A DNA stretch of 64,000 bases from positions 6,046,274 to 6,110,273 of the forward strand of contig NC_083642.1 in NCBI RefSeq assembly GCF_963576545.1, written 5' to 3'. The DNA is from Limanda limanda. Its lineage: Eukaryota > Chordata > Actinopteri > Pleuronectiformes > Pleuronectidae. This document shows positions 1-46,080 of the stretch, one piece after another (positions within the stretch are counted from its first letter, which is position 1; each line of letters starts with the position of its first letter). A program made the translations under genes and the position numbers. The notes beneath the pieces are model-generated. The model was not told the origin of the DNA, did not search any database, and was given only the letters and a program-made list of their open reading frames with translations.

Positions 1-10
1 CGAAGCCTAC

Positions 11-195
11 CTGTGAAGTTCGTTCTTATCGATGACGGTGAGGAAATCTTTGTCTTCCTTGCTGGTCAACGCGTCCGCGGCGGGAACCTTGAACTTATTG
101 AATGTTTTGGTGAAACCAAACGACACCGAGGAGGTTTTCTTCTCCCCTTGCTCCTCAGCGGCAGCGGCGCTGGTGTCTTCCCAGTGCGACGCCAT
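11..195 (-). CDS. gpkow: gpkow first coding exon (partial gene, continues off left edge)
   Basis: The minus strand encodes a protein starting MASHWEDTSAAAAEEQ, followed by SVSFGFTKTFNKFK and KEDKDFLTVIDKNELH. The SFGFT block, a short linker and an acidic KDFL segment match the N-terminus I recall for GPKOW, a G-patch and KOW protein that binds RNA and the DHX16 helicase in the spliceosome and acts in the nucleus. The ATG at 195 has a purine at -3 and G at +4. The exon ends at 11 with a GTAGGC donor (phase 2, CAC AG). The G-patch and KOW domains would lie on later exons outside the window. Upstream in-frame codons to 306 lack support and are probably 5' UTR. The gene is divergent from magix, as expected from human Xp11.23. 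The identity rests on about 60 residues plus synteny. Confidence 0.8.
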
Positions 196-1720
196 GTTTG
201 TTTGGTAAGCGACTGGAGGACGGAGCGAAAGGCATTCTGGGAGTTGTGGTTTTCTTTCCCTCGCCTTTGATTCGCCCCCTCCCCGCCGGATCGCGAATGA
301 CGACAACTCCTTTCATGCGTCAGACATTAAAGTATTTAAATAAATGTTTACATATATATACTTAAATGATAATGATATTCATGTCATTGATAATGATCTG
401 TGAACTAAAATGTTTTTATTCCCTAGTCATAATATGTTTTGTAAGGTGATTGACAGCTAATATTATAGAATTGTAATAATTCTATAAAATGTATTGGTGA
501 TTATATTCAACCTAACTTTTAATATTTTCAGGAATATTGCACAATTTGATTTGTTTACTCTTTTAAAAGTATTTCTACTGATGTGTTTTTTAAAAGAAGG
601 GATATTAATAATAATATATTTTCAAAAAACGTATTTGTAGAAAATATTTTTAAGAGTTGGCCAATTAAATTACGCAAAATGCCTGAAAATAACATTTAAC
701 AACTTTTAGTGTTTTTAAATGGAATATAATTCAACAACTAATCAGTATCAAATTGATAAAAGCTGTAATAAGTCAATCACCTTACAATACCTAATATGAC
801 AAGGAAATTCAAACGTTTTAGTTTACAGATCATTATCAACGCATACATATAATTTCCATTTATGTGTAAATATTTGTAAACTATTTATTAATATTTCCAA
901 TACTATATATTTGTATATTTAGCTCGTTTGGCCTCTTCACTGTTCATTAGAATAAAATTATGTTTATTAAATATCTCTAATCAACACTCTGCTATCAGGT
1001 CATTGTAGCTTTAATTCCTGACTCATGATGGGAGTTGTAGTCATTCGCGACCCAGGGAGTGAGTCAAAAGCAGGGAAAGAAAACCACAACTACCAGAATT
1101 CCTTTCTCCCTCTTCTGTCATTATTATTACTATCATTAATATCATTGGTGTGTCCTCACTGGTATGTACAACGTCCCTTATGGCCATTGCTAAATCACAT
1201 TTGCAGACAACACAACAACAGCAAGAAAAACACATTACAGGAGAAAAAATAAATAAATGTTAAGTTTTCTATAAAGTCATTTGTGTACAGCAGTTATATG
1301 TTTTTTGAAGTGTTTTTTTAATGTTGTGTTTTCCATATTGTGGGTGTGTTTCCGCAGGGAGCCACCATAGCCATGTGAACAGGTGTATAGCTGTAACACG
1401 TTTCCAACCAGTAGGGCCCATTTTCCCAATAAAAGTTTGATCCAAACCAAACTGGAAGCATCATAACTATAATATCTGCCCCTGTGACCTTGTTGGAAGT
1501 GGATCTGTGCAAATTAAGTGAGGATGAGACAGTTTGAACGTGATGCTGCCTCCTGGAGGAGAAGTGCTGCTGCAGGTGGAAGGGGCGGATACTTCCAACT
1601 CTTTTTATTCCCTCCCCTCCTTCTCCTGTGAACTTCTCAGGTTAAACCTCCTCTCTGCTCCTTAATCATTGTTCCCTGGGCTCCTTAGTGCATTTTTATT
1701 TTACATGGAGCAACATTAAC
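196..1720. other. intergenic region between divergent gpkow and magix
   Basis: This stretch starts with the GC-rich gpkow 5' UTR and promoter (about 196-300) and then becomes very AT-rich. Most of 335-890 is a fold-back element listed separately. I see no credible coding exon: the short frames at 1025-1512 have no splice borders or domain signature. The segment 1530-1720 becomes GC-richer again ahead of the presumed magix promoter. Confidence 0.5.
335..890. repeat. decayed inverted-repeat (fold-back MITE-like) element
   Basis: The segment around 390-455 (TTGATAATGATCTG, then GTAAGGTGATTGAC) reappears reverse-complemented around 770-840. The inner pair TTTTCAGGAATATTGC (about 525) and its degenerate complement (about 675) extend the match toward a centre near 610. 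The arms are about 270 bp with many substitutions, so it is an old non-autonomous element. No transposase frame is visible. Confidence 0.65.
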
Positions 1721-1721
1721 C

Positions 1722-1728
1722 TATATAA
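1722..1728 (+). promoter_or_regulatory. TATA-like box, possible magix core promoter
   Basis: TATATAA lies about 30 bp upstream of a GC-richer segment that looks like a 5' UTR and ends in a good splice donor at 2026. This is a position-based inference; there is no transcript evidence. Confidence 0.35.
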
Positions 1729-1754
1729 CGGTACTTTGGGTTTGTGTTGTCCTT

Positions 1755-2025
1755 CCTCCTCCTGCTGGACAGACCGGAGGCTTTAATCTGATCCGCGGCT
1801 CTGCGCCCTGGAAGCTGCAGTTCAGTGACACCTCAGCCCCGGAGCAGAGCACTGACTCCGACGGTTCTCTCTCTTTATTCCCACTGCTATAATGGAACCA
1901 TCACATCATGCATCTGCCAGTAATTAACCTGGTCCGGCTGCTGGACGAGGACTGGTCGGATCTGACGAGGAGAGAGAAAGAAAGAGAGAGAGAGAGGGAG
2001 AGAGAAAGAGAGAGAGAGCATGACG
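1755..2025 (+). other. magix: possible magix 5' UTR exon
   Basis: The magix start codon at 11688 sits 10 nt inside an exon with a clear acceptor (TTCCTCTGCAG at 11667-11677), so an upstream non-coding exon is required. This segment lies downstream of a TATA-like box and ends GACG followed by GTAAGA. An ATG at 1908 opens a frame that runs through a (GA)n tract and would be out of frame with MSKTAV after splicing, so it would act as an upstream ORF. Other first exons are possible. Confidence 0.35.
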
Positions 2026-4622
2026 GTAAGACATTTTCTTCATGGTCAGAATCAGGACTTTTGTGTCTTCTTTTGTTCTGCACAAGTTCCTCCCGATCAT
2101 TCACTTGTGACACGGATCCATCCTCCTCCTCTGTTTGTGTTGCATTGCCCTCAGCAGTGCAGCAGCTGCTACATTCATACGCGCTGTCAGATTTGTGTGT
2201 GCGTGTGTCTCTCTCTGTCTGTATGTGTGTGTGTGTGTGCCCTCTCTCTCCTCTCCTCTCTCTCTCTCTCCCTCTCTACAAGATCACCACAGCTCTCAGA
2301 GCATCACTGAGAGTCCAAATATCCCGTCAGCCGTGCGCATCCTCCCTGACTTTTCTTTGGGATACCGTCTATTTCAATTCCTTTCCCACATTCACACACA
2401 ACTCGTGATCATTTAACTACAGGCTTATTTATTTTATCACCTCACTCGGGTCAATGTATATAGACGCGTTCAAACGGATCCTCTTTGAAAGGCTGAACTG
2501 CTTGAAGAGAATGTGTGTGTGTCAGCGACAAGGCAGGTCAGTATCCTCTCCAAATATGAGAAACGTGAGATTCTGTTTTGTGTAACCCAAGTATGTGTGT
2601 GTGTGTGTGTTGGTGTGTTTGTGTGTAAGAGAGAGAGAGAGAGATAGAGAGAGTGTGTGTGCATGTAAACCAGTCCCAGGGTGTGTGAAGAATTTTGTGA
2701 TGATGCTGGCAGATCTTGGGGATAAGTGTCATTATGACAGATGAAGTTTACCTTCTTCAACAGCAGGTGTGTGTGTGTGTTTGGTGTGTGCTTGTGTGTG
2801 TGAAAAGTTTCCTTACACCCTTTAGTAAATCTGTGATTTTCTTGTTTCCGTCACTTTACCAATCTGCTGCTCTGTAAATTGCCTGGAGAAGTGTAATCTG
2901 AAAACCGTGTTCGCTGCACCTGTGCCCATTTAGCCAGAAGAAACCCACTGACTTGCAGAATGTACTCAGTGTATAGTTCACAGCCAGGTGTGTGTGTGTG
3001 CATGCATGTGTGCAGGACCGTGCACGTGTGCCCCCCCCCGCGGCTCTGTGTGTGAGTGTGTGCATGTGTGTGTGGTGTTGCTGTTTGTTTATGGGTGTGT
3101 CCCTGCTTGTTACAGGCAGCTTGTTTGGAAGTGATGGATGTGCGACCCTGACACAACGCTGTGCATGTCTTTGGGTTTGTGGTGCAGTCAAGGTTACGCT
3201 GTTATTATGGGTCGTTCATTTCCTGGACTTGAAGAAGAGATGCGTGGGCTTGGACTGTCCACACATGTCCTCTTGCTGCTCTGCTCCTCACACTTTTATT
3301 TTCATTCTGTGTTCGTCCTCCTGCGATTCCAGTTCTCAGTCCAACTTTGAACAGCCAGTAAGTGGAAATGCATGTCGAAGCAACGAACACGACCCGGCTG
3401 TCACCGCTAACAAGACAGGAGGAGGAAGTGAGGTGCATTTCTCCTCTGTCGTAGTAACTCACGTCAGCCGGGGATCTGCTGATTGTCTAATTATGTACCT
3501 CCTGTGTCCTTCAGCATCATGCATATTCATGCTGCTGTGTTAAGGTGTGGTGAAAACAAAGTGTGCATGTGTGTGTGTGTGGGCCCTGTGATGTGTGTTT
3601 ACCCTTGACAGGGCAGGGCGACGCAGGAACACTCTCCCATCTGTGCTCCGAACCTTTGCTCCCAGCCCTTGCATTTGGATTCTGCAGTTGTAGCCGGCTC
3701 TATTCTTAGTTCTCCACAGTTCACGTTGAGTCTGACTTCAAATTTCAACAACAACAAACGCCATGTCATGCACACGCCGGGACCCTCACGCCCCTGCCTA
3801 GTTTTTCTACTCTGAGATTTAATTTGGACGGGATAAGCCGATGTTAAGTGGTTAGACTCGGGGCCTGGGTGGCAAATCAATAGCCAATCAATGACAGTGT
3901 GTGCAGAGATATAATTTACACAGTGCCATATTTGAAATGTCAAGAAGGCAATGAATCCATGTATCCTTGAGTCAGATCTGAGGTGGACAACGTGGGATCG
4001 ATACCAGGTGGTGAGACAGGCAGTAGGAGCAGCGGAGGGTCACCTTCACCCAGCTCTACTGAATCAGCAGTATCTCTCTTACACACACACACACGCACAC
4101 ACACAAACACACACTCGCACACAGACTTGAAGGCCTGCTTAGGTTACTAAACGTTGACCTCACAAAAATGTTCATTATAGTGAATTGAACCTCCCCTCCC
4201 CTCTCTTATGAATAATTCATTTTGTTATTATGATTTCCACTGTTCTTTCATTAGGTTACTGCAGCCTCCTCGGTGCTGATTCCACTTTTTTTCCTTTAAG
4301 GCTGGCACTGGCTCTACTTTCTGTATCATCCACTTTTAATTTCCCTAATTTCTCCCCCTGCTTTTTCTCATTTCTCTGCCCTGTACCCGCCGCCATTGTT
4401 GAGGAGCTGATCTGCTCTGTTTAATTAAACTGCGCTCTCCTCCTGATGGGATCTCATCTCTGATCGCAGTGTGAGGGGGGGGTAATGCATCGTGGCAGAT
4501 TGAGTCAGAGGACCTGTTGTCACAGTGGTAGTCCGGCACAGGAGCCCAGTGTACACAACACAACACGACCCCTGCCTTGACCTTTCGAGTAGGGGACGTC
4601 ACTGAGCCAGTGTTATCCTCTC

Positions 4623-4623
<1 letters not shown>

Positions 4624-4692
<69 letters not shown>
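4624..4692. repeat. (GT)n microsatellite
   Basis: Uninterrupted dinucleotide run of about 69 bp in magix intron 1. The Val-Cys frames here are translation artefacts. Confidence 0.95.
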
Positions 4693-4693
<1 letters not shown>

Positions 4694-7600
4694 ACTCACT
4701 CCAATGCCCAACACCGATGTAATCTTACATTAAGTCCGTCCGCATGCAGTCACAACATGAGCCTTGAGCTTTTATAGAATCACACAATGGAATAGATTTT
4801 GGATTTACCGATGCCGTGCCGAGAATGCGAATGTGCTTTTCATTCCATATATTCTTAGCAGCTTTTCTATGTATTGATTTTTTTGTTATTGAGTTTCTAA
4901 GGGAGGGAAATGTTCCCGTGCATGTTTATGCTTCTTTTTTTTTTTTTCAAAACCACGAGCATTTAATCTTTCTTTTTTTTTACAAATCTGCCGCTGTTTT
5001 GTGATGATCACTCCCGTGCCCTAGATTTGAAAGTGAGTGAGCATCAGGAAGCTTTGCCCCCCCCCCCCTGTCGCTCTCACGGTTTTGGTGTAACCGTGCG
5101 GGGGGGGGGGAGAGGTCAGGGCACAGACATCAGACAAGACGGAGAAGTCGGATCTGGAGAGAAAGCTCTTGTGCCTTTTGCGTCTGTCTGCCACTCCATT
5201 GGTCCAGTTGAATTTAAGGTCACAGGTTATTTAAGAAGCCTTACTTGGCTAAACTCCAACTGCACCCATGGGAAGATGCAGCGAGATTAGGAGCAAAGTG
5301 CTTCACTGCAGGTTCTAGTGAAGCAATGAGCTCGGTGTTGGAGGTGACGAGTTCAGCCTCAGGGTTTGTTGTCATCACCTTTGTAACTAGAGGAGCAGCT
5401 TAGACCAAGTCCAAGGTTCATTATGTAATTTAGATGGGAATTTATTTTTCTTACAGTCAATTTAACATATTTTGCTTTTGGAATTATGGCCGGACAGAAA
5501 AGGAAAAATGAAGACGTTATAATTCAAAGATGCCATCTTGATTTAGGTATAATATATGCGCAGTTGATTCAAAGAATGATCATATTCAGAGATAATTAAA
5601 ATAATAATTCGTTGCAGCTCAGTGTGAGACTTTCCTATTCAATGATGTGTGTTGCTAAAAGTTTCAACAGTGATTATGAAATAACCGTAGCTTAGTAAAA
5701 GATACAATATAGTGACACAGCTCACGTTCTATGAGCTGACACATGTGGATCATCTCGCCATCACCTCCAAATAGTCAATTAAGCACTGAAAGTTAACTAA
5801 TTAATCGATTCATCAATCAGAAGCAAAAATAATGTTTGATAATTAATTAATCATGTCAGTCATAAGCGAAAAACTGCTGCAGATTCCAGTTTGTCACATG
5901 TGAAATGTCACAGTTAATTTCACATCATATATTATTTTATATATTTTACAAAAGTAACGTTAATCGATTAATCAGAAAATGATTCAGCTGATTAATTGAC
6001 TGATTAATAATAATAATTCAGTTCACAGGGATGCAAACTCCGGAGCACGTCATTACATTTGAGGAATTTGAAGCAGAAAGTATTTTCAGCTCTTTAATTC
6101 AGCCACTGGTTATTGATGATGCTCTCTTGAAGTTGATCAAATGTGCTGCTTCTGTGCACCCAGCTGTATGATGTGCAGGAACTGAGCATGATGCATAAAA
6201 ATACCAAATCAACTTTGCATAAATTCATCGAGCATTCTGGCTGAGTTTGAATGGGCTAATTTCATTATTGTCGACCTCATTTAGAGCGGAAACAGATCCA
6301 CAGAGCGAACGTGGCTCTGCCGATTCAAACCAACAGAAGCTTTTATAACAACTCTGCTGCTCAGTGGCACGATCATTTACAAGCACACAATCAGACCTGA
6401 GAGTATCACAGTTAGATTAGATCTCACGGCAAAGGCTGATTGTGTTAAAAGTTTCTGGTCTTTGCAGAAGTTTGACTAACTCCTCTGTAGTCAAAGCCGA
6501 TTATGTCAGGGAGTGATCCTCCGACTGAGAGACGGCTTTGATGGGGATGAGGTCCGGCATCTCGATAGACATCAGGAACATGGGGAGAATCACGCCGGCT
6601 GACACCCACTGCTCTCGCTCACGTTATTGATACGGGAGGACGAGGCGTTAAAAGCTGCCAACACCTTCACAGTCCCAGGCCAACACTTGTTTTGTCGATG
6701 AAATCCGTATTAATTGGCTGTTTCGAATGGAAATATGTGCACTGCACTCTTCAGCCCGCTGCGTGAATCTGTCAAGACAAGTTGTTCTTTTCTTTGCTTC
6801 TCCCGAGCCACTTACCGCAGAGCAATTCAATTATTCACTCGTCCTAATTGATGTGTTTTGCTTACACCATTTTTTTCCTGAAGGTCTTTCAAGACGCTGT
6901 CCAGCCCAATGTCAAGTGCTATTCCCTCTCGTCCTTGATTCGTTGCTTCGAGTTGACTTTGAATTATTGAGCTTGATGGCAAAGCTCATCTGTGTAACTT
7001 TAATAAATTAGTGCCCTGGAGATCCAACCTGAAATAACGGCTTAGCTAATTTGTCCGGTAATGAAGATATTTCGCTCATGACTTTAAGCTGCCAGGAGTA
7101 AAATGGCCTCAGCTTTTTTTGGACCAATCACTGTGAAGAATTTAATTGCACAGGACCTGACATTTTAGCTTCAGCACTACTGCACCATAAGGTTTTATTA
7201 CAGAGCAGAAATTGGATGTGAAGTTTGTTGAGATAAGGCTTAAATCTCTGTTTAATTCTCTGTAGTGGAAAAAAGGCATATTTACAACAGGAAACACATT
7301 GTGGCGCAGCTGTTCCTACTTTAAACTGAGACATAATAGCCTTGAGCATATGCTTTATGCTTTTTGATTAAACAGATGTAGTGTGCAAATGAAGAAATGA
7401 CCTCTAAGAATAGCCTCCAAGTCGAGAGAGGATGTGTGTTTTACCAGTGACAGATTGCTGTGGTTTGAAATTACACTGGGGGACCAGGGTTGCAAGCCTT
7501 AAAGATCCCGAGCAGGTTGCTGGTGGAGAGGAAGTCAGTGAAACACGATCTGTATCCGTCAGCTCTTTCCTGACCCGAAGGTCAGAAATCTCAATAGAGC

Positions 7601-10358
7601 ATTCTTTTTATAGGGTTAGATATCCTTGAATCCGTATATTGTGTCCTCTTCTCTGTGTGATACAGTCGTTCATCTGGAGTCGTATATATTGTTTCTCGTA
7701 TTAGTGTCTGCATGGAAATTGCTCAATAACTATCAGATAGATTGTCATGAAATGTCCTAATCCATTAATCCATTGTTGTTAGTGAAATACCCTGAAACAG
7801 CTAGTCAATAGTAATTTGGTACAAACATGTAAGAACTAATGTCCATTTAATAACTTTGACTTTTCATACAGCACCCAAAACACTCCCATCAGCCTCAGCT
7901 TCTCATTTTTTTTATAATTATATAACAAACCCACAGAACTAGGTCATGGCTGATTGGCTTCACCATTTAGCAAATTGAGAATCAGATAAATATACCATGT
8001 GCACAGAAAGGTTCTGCAAACTGCTCGCTGATATATCCCTGATACAGTTGAAAGGAATATTTGTCACCAGACAGTAACCAAACTGTATTAACTTAAAACT
8101 ATATATTTAGATTCAGAAAATTTGAATCATTATCCGGATCCACACCAAATTTCATGTGTCCATAGATATTATTACACTACACGTGCCTGATTTCTTTCAT
8201 AAACATCTCTGGATTATTTCTGGAGAAATTCCCCCAAATGTCAAACAAACAACAAATATCTCACAAATGGGAAAAATCCTGGATCCAAATCTAAATTTAA
8301 TTTGTTCTTTTCTGACCCAAACCACCTCCCTCCAAGTTCCCTGGTAATCCCTCCAGTAGTTTGAGTGTAATCTTACTTAGAAACAAACAAACATACAAAC
8401 CAACAAATCCACGGAGCGGGTTAGCATTGTGAGCATGTTAGCATGCTGACACTGGTATTAAAGAGCTGCAGAGAGCTGCACACATGGCTAAAGACTCTGT
8501 CCTGTTTACAACTGAAACATTGTGAGTTTGTGATAAAGGTCACCATTACACCTTCTCATCAATTCACTGGCACATGTTGTCAGTGTGAAGTAAAGAACGG
8601 CAGAACGGAAGCTTAATTGGTCTCAACCCAAATTTACCTTCTTTAGATGTCTTTTTTTGTTTTTTAAATAGACTTGGTTGTCTCATGTGACGAGATAAAG
8701 TCACCCACCTTCCTCCCCCGGCCGTAGTGGCAACGCAGCGTCTGTTTTTAATGGACACAGTAGGATGAGTGTGCCGGACCAGTTTGAAACATCAACACCA
8801 GCAGCAGAGCGAGAGCGTGTGTCTGCAGCCGGACGCGTCCAGGCTCCAGCGGACTTGACAGGCTCGGGCCTCATTAAACCCCAGTCAGATGCACGAGGTC
8901 AAGACAACTGCAACACACTCCATGCGCATAATGTAAACACACAATCTTGCCTGTGTGGGCCCAACATGATAGGATAATACCCTCAGACATATATTGGTTG
9001 TTTTATTTTTAGCATTTTAATCAGTGCTGCTGAGAAATCTTAGATAAAGCAGGAAGAGACTAACAGCTTATAGAATTAAGATCTGGGATTGATGCGCATG
9101 GGAATATGTTTTGAATGATTGGTTGGAGAAAGTTTATGCATTTGTTTTTTATTCCCGTCTCACGACACACTTAATGCACGTTGCATCACAGCGTTTTCTG
9201 TGTGGATGGACAGACGGACGGCTGGCCGGCTTCTGGGAAGCAGGTCGACGATGTGGCTGCAGAAGGTTTCACAGCAGGTTAGAGGGAGAGGGACTGGAGG
9301 CTCTGTTCCATGAGGATGAAATGATAAACATAATTTCGTGTTAAAACATTATCCTCAAATGCTCCTCTGGAACAGCAGTGACAGCCATTGGCTTTCTACC
9401 AAGCTGCAACACCGACTGAGGTGCAAGTTGTGTGTTTTTGGATTCTCAATGTTGTGGCAACCAACTCGACCATTTCCCAAACTCTGACTCATGTCACCTG
9501 CGCTCGAGTCCTGTTCCTCTGCCAACCACAGGCTGTGTGATGGTATCTCTATCGGTGCATCCCCCTCTTTTCTCTCCTCTCCCTTTAATCTGAGCATTGC
9601 AGAAAAACACTCTCAATCTATCTGTCTGTCAGTATTGTCACCATATTTCTCTTTTCATCTTTTAATCTGTCCACTCCCTGCTTTCCTCTTCCTCATTTGT
9701 CAATTTCTGCACAAAAAACCCCTCCAGAGACCCCCTCTCTTAATCGGGCATGTAGGAGAGAGGACAGAAGAAGAAGAGCATTGTCAGATCTGCCAGTTAG
9801 AGGACCAGTCAATTGGAGAGGATTACTTCTATCCTGTCCGTCTCACACAGTCTCATTAGGTCTGCCGGGCCCAAGGATCCCGGGCGTCCCTGCTAGAGCT
9901 GGACAGTGAAACCTCTCCCCCCCCGCCTTCAGAGGGTTGACACAGCCACGCTGTCACTTAAGAGGATTGAGACCTGCTGAAGTGATTTGTAATTGCTAAT
10001 CTCCCGACTACAATGGAGTGTTTTCGTGCCAGAACATTGTTCTGACCAAGTTAGCATTGGGGTTTCAAAGTAAGTGAAGGTCAATGGTTTGACTTTTTGT
10101 GATATGTGATTATTTTTTGTTGAAAGCTAATGAGAAGACAAAACCACTGTTATGTCTGCCCTCAAGAAATATAGCCATCTCTTCTCACGTGATGTATTTT
10201 CAGCAAATCACGGCGTCTGGCGAGCTCCACTTCTAATGTTTTCATGTTTCAAAATAAGAGCCTTGTGCCTTGTATAGCGCAGACATATGAAAGTGGTATC
10301 TATTGTGCTCTACAAGAAAACAATTATTATCCCAAAACCTTCTTAATATATCAATCAA

Positions 10359-10480
10359 TCAATCACATTTTATTTGTATAGTCCATATTCACAAATTACA
10401 ATTTGTCTCATAGGGTTTAACAAGGTGTGACATCCTCTGTTCTTAACCCTCAACAAGAGAAAGGAAAAAATACCAAAGAA
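10359..10480 (-). repeat. teleost interspersed repeat fragment (SINE/LINE-tail type)
   Basis: It begins with an ATCAATCA run and TTTTATTTGTATAG, followed by TTTGTCTCATAGGG and AACAAGGTGTGACATCC. I recall this consensus as dispersed through many fish genomes. The ATTGAATTGAATC tail near 32.43 kb looks like the opposite end of the same type of element. Confidence 0.6.
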
Positions 10481-11687
10481 AACCCTATTAACAGAGGAAG
10501 TTTAGACTGAAAACAGGGTAAACTACTCGCCCCCACCCATCTGCAGGGCCAGGCTAGCTATTCCCTCCTGTTTCAACTGTTTATGCTAAGCTAAGCTAAT
10601 CATTTCCCTGAGAGTGGAGTCAATCTACTCATCTTACGCTCCACAAGAAAACAAATATGCGTGGTTCCCCCAAAACTCGTAAACAAGTTCTCCAGTAATG
10701 AGATTTCTCCATCATATTGTTTGCACTTTGTGTTTGTCAGCGAGATTCTGTTTGCTCTGTCCTCTGTCTCTCCGTGGTCCCGTGTGTGAAGGTGATAGCG
10801 CTGCTGTGATACTGTCACAGCAACATTGACCGCTCTCTCCAGACCTCGCAGCTGTCACATCACGGACGTCTCAAGCGTGTCAGCCACATCCTCATCCCAC
10901 TCACACAGCTGCTCACCAGGAAGCACGCCGCAGTATCAAACTTTATTTTCAGAACAGCTTTGCCTCAAGGCTTCTCACCTTTTTGTTTACGAAAAGGTGA
11001 GAAGCCTACTGTGTCTCACAGACAATAGGGGAATCTGTCTGGAGGTGTGCGATGTGCTGACAAACACGGCAATTACTCACTGTCTAGAACAATCTCTGAA
11101 AATCTATATTCCTGTGAAAGCATCATGCATCTCTGTAGACACAGAAATGAGTCTGGTGTTCAGCTGGAGCCACAGGTTTGTTGGTCTGCCTGTCAGAATG
11201 TGTGTGCCTTCATTGACCCGCACCTTAACGAACGCAAACTAGATTTTCCCACGTGACCGAAGATGTGGTGGCATGTGCACTCTCTCCTCATTGTGTGTTT
11301 ACATGTAAACATGACGTCAGCCTGCAGCAAGCGAAATGTGCATGAGTGGAATTCTCAGTCATGTTCTGTGCTGTAGTATGTTTGCATAAAACAAAGGCTC
11401 GGCGCAGTGTTGAGCTATTCCTGACGTTCAAACGTCCGTGGTGTGAGAGAAAATGTCCCAACCTACGAAGCTGGAATTATTCATGACTTGTAAGCATTCT
11501 GGTGTGAAACCCTGCACCTCCCCAGACCTCAGACGTCGACAGCTGGCAAAGGTTAGATAACAAAAACGACCTTCTAGCTGAAGTCACAGGATCTTTCCCT
11601 AGCTGCCACTTTTTTTTGTATTTTACCGGCTCACCTTCTGCTCACCGTCCAATCTGGTTTTCTTTTTTCCTCTGCAGCTCATTTGCC

Positions 11688-43943
<32,256 letters not shown>

Positions 43944-44885
43944 AGCAACACCATGAAACTCGTTAACCTCCTGAAAGCAGCTTGATTGATAGTCACTGCT
44001 TAAATTGTCAGGATCCGACCCAGCAAGTTCAAGAGTAATGCTGAACAGTTTATCGCCAATATTCAGCCAGGAAACTTTTAAATACTGTAGATGCTGAACA
44101 GAGTTTGTTGAATTTGTTACAGGGGAATCCAGGGATCATGGGTAATTTAACGTAATTGCTCGTAGTGGCTGCAGGGGGCGCTGTGGCTCAGCTAAAGTTA
44201 CCTGGTGTTGCTTTAACCTGAGACAGGAAGCAGAGCCACTGACACTGGATCAGATTCTGTCCATCTCACACTGGACTGGTGTTGTGCCGCTTCCCTCACA
44301 ACACCAACAGTTTCTCTCAGTCACTTTGATATCCACCGTCGTATGAAGTCATATTCTTTGTGCCTTTGTACAGCCGACCTGCGGCTGGTGTCGACCGTCA
44401 CGATCACATTCTAACACGGTAAAGTTCTGTCTTTTCCACCGGGGTCACAACCACAACCTTGTGTTTGTTTCCGAGGCGCCGCTCCTCTCCTCACGTGATA
44501 GATATTTCCAGGACGGAGATGTTTTCCACACACACCTTCCATCCCTCGCTCACCTTCCTGCTTCTCTCTGGCTACGTCAGCACAGTGTCCTCTCTCTCTC
44601 TCTTAACACCCCCCCTCCCCCCATGGTGTACAAAGACTCTCTCTTATACCTCATGAAGATACTGAGCAATAACGATGCAACAGTCCAAGACTATCAGACA
44701 CATTCACATCCACCTGCACCACGTCGGGAGGAACCAGTGTGTGTTTGTACAATATCCTCTTTGTTTCATGTTGCCTCAACTCGTAATGTGGTTCTATATG
44801 TAACTGAATACACACGATTGTGACAATGCAGATCCCTTTTTCGACAGCAGGTGTGAAATCTATATTCTGTAAATATTTGTAGAGA

Positions 44886-44891
44886 AATAAA
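44886..44891 (+). promoter_or_regulatory. polyadenylation signal candidate (proximal)
   Basis: AATAAA preceded by TGTAAATATTTGTA and followed by AT-rich sequence, about 940 nt after the magix stop. Confidence 0.45.
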
Positions 44892-46080
44892 CGAGAGAAC
44901 CTATTGTAAATATACTCCACTAACTGGAGCCAAGCCCTGGTTTGTATTACTGGATCGTAATACATCACGATAAGTCTATATATATATAAATAAATATATA
45001 TGAATATATGCAGTATATCTATATATTACATACAACAGCTACACGTTCAAAGTATTTATTGTTGTGTGATGGGGAAATACTCAAATTGCTCTATAGCTTT
45101 TGTGGAGGCTCAACAGGATGAAGAAGTATATTGTACCTGCCCTAAATTCATAAATGAATGTTGCTGCTTGAGTGTGGATTTGGATTCTCCGTGTCGTGCC
45201 CCCCCCCCAGTGTCAGAAGTCAGCAGAAGATGCCAAAACGTTGCATCCAGCGTGCATATCTCCGAGTACTGTTAATATTGTGTATGTGCAGTCAGAACAA
45301 AAAAAAAAAGCCACTGTCTAGATTCTAGAGAGTGCTGTGCCCATCGTGCCACGTACAGTTGCCTTGGTAACATAAACCACTTTATCCTAACCACAGATTT
45401 TTTCTTGCTGTGAAAAAAAAACCTTACTCCCAGGTCTGCTAATACGACAGGTGGGGGGGCCGTTTAGTAATTTCAGTCATGCCAAAAACTATAAAAAATA
45501 AAGGCCCCTCACTGAAAACCACGAAAAAAACACAAAGTCATAAACCTCTGCAGAGACTCGGATTCACAAAATAGCACATTACTTTGTTTTGCTCTCTTTT
45601 TTAAAAGGTTCAGTTCACGGAGCCAGGCTTAGTGGAAACTGTGAGATGTTATTTTTCTATGAAATTATCTTTTTTGAAATACTCAGGTTTTCAGATACTT
45701 TGCTCTGGATAAGTCGTCAGGAGTTTTCATATATATATAAAACGCAGAGGTGTCGCATATTATTATTTAAATCTTCTTGTTGTCGTTGAATTTGGAGACA
45801 CAGACTGTTACAGCTGTTTGTTACCGACCCATAATAATAATCTAAATTAAAGGTTGTTGCTGTACGTCAAGTCCTAGTGACCAAGCCAACAAACTGCACC
45901 CCCCAGCCCACCCACCCCAAACCATACAGAGTAGCTTGGTAGCCTATATATGTAAAGACAAATTATTTTCTAACGTTTGCTATTGTTCTGGGTTTTTTCT
46001 TCTAATTTTCTTTTTTTTTTAAACTTTCATTTGAGGGGGATTCTATGGCTGAAGTGTAAACACATTCTAATGAAACCACA

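Larger units (their letters stand above)
2026..11677 (+). other. putative magix intron 1, mostly simple and interspersed repeats
   Basis: I see no coding exon with homology in this 9.6 kb. It holds several (GT)n/(CA)n tracts (2590-2680, 2770-2800, 2990-3075, 4624-4692), C and G homopolymers at 5057-5068 and 5100-5110, a decayed hAT-type TAATCGATTAATCA repeat (about 5583-6015), a SINE-like ACAAACAAACAT tail near 8150-8410 and a teleost repeat at 10359-10480. Short frames here lack matching splice sites. Confidence 0.45.

Noticed and set aside
1908..2408. 166-codon frame starting MHLPVINLVRLLDEDW
   Set aside because: It crosses GA, GT and CT repeats and a likely splice donor at 2026, and is out of frame with magix after splicing. 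At most it is an upstream ORF.
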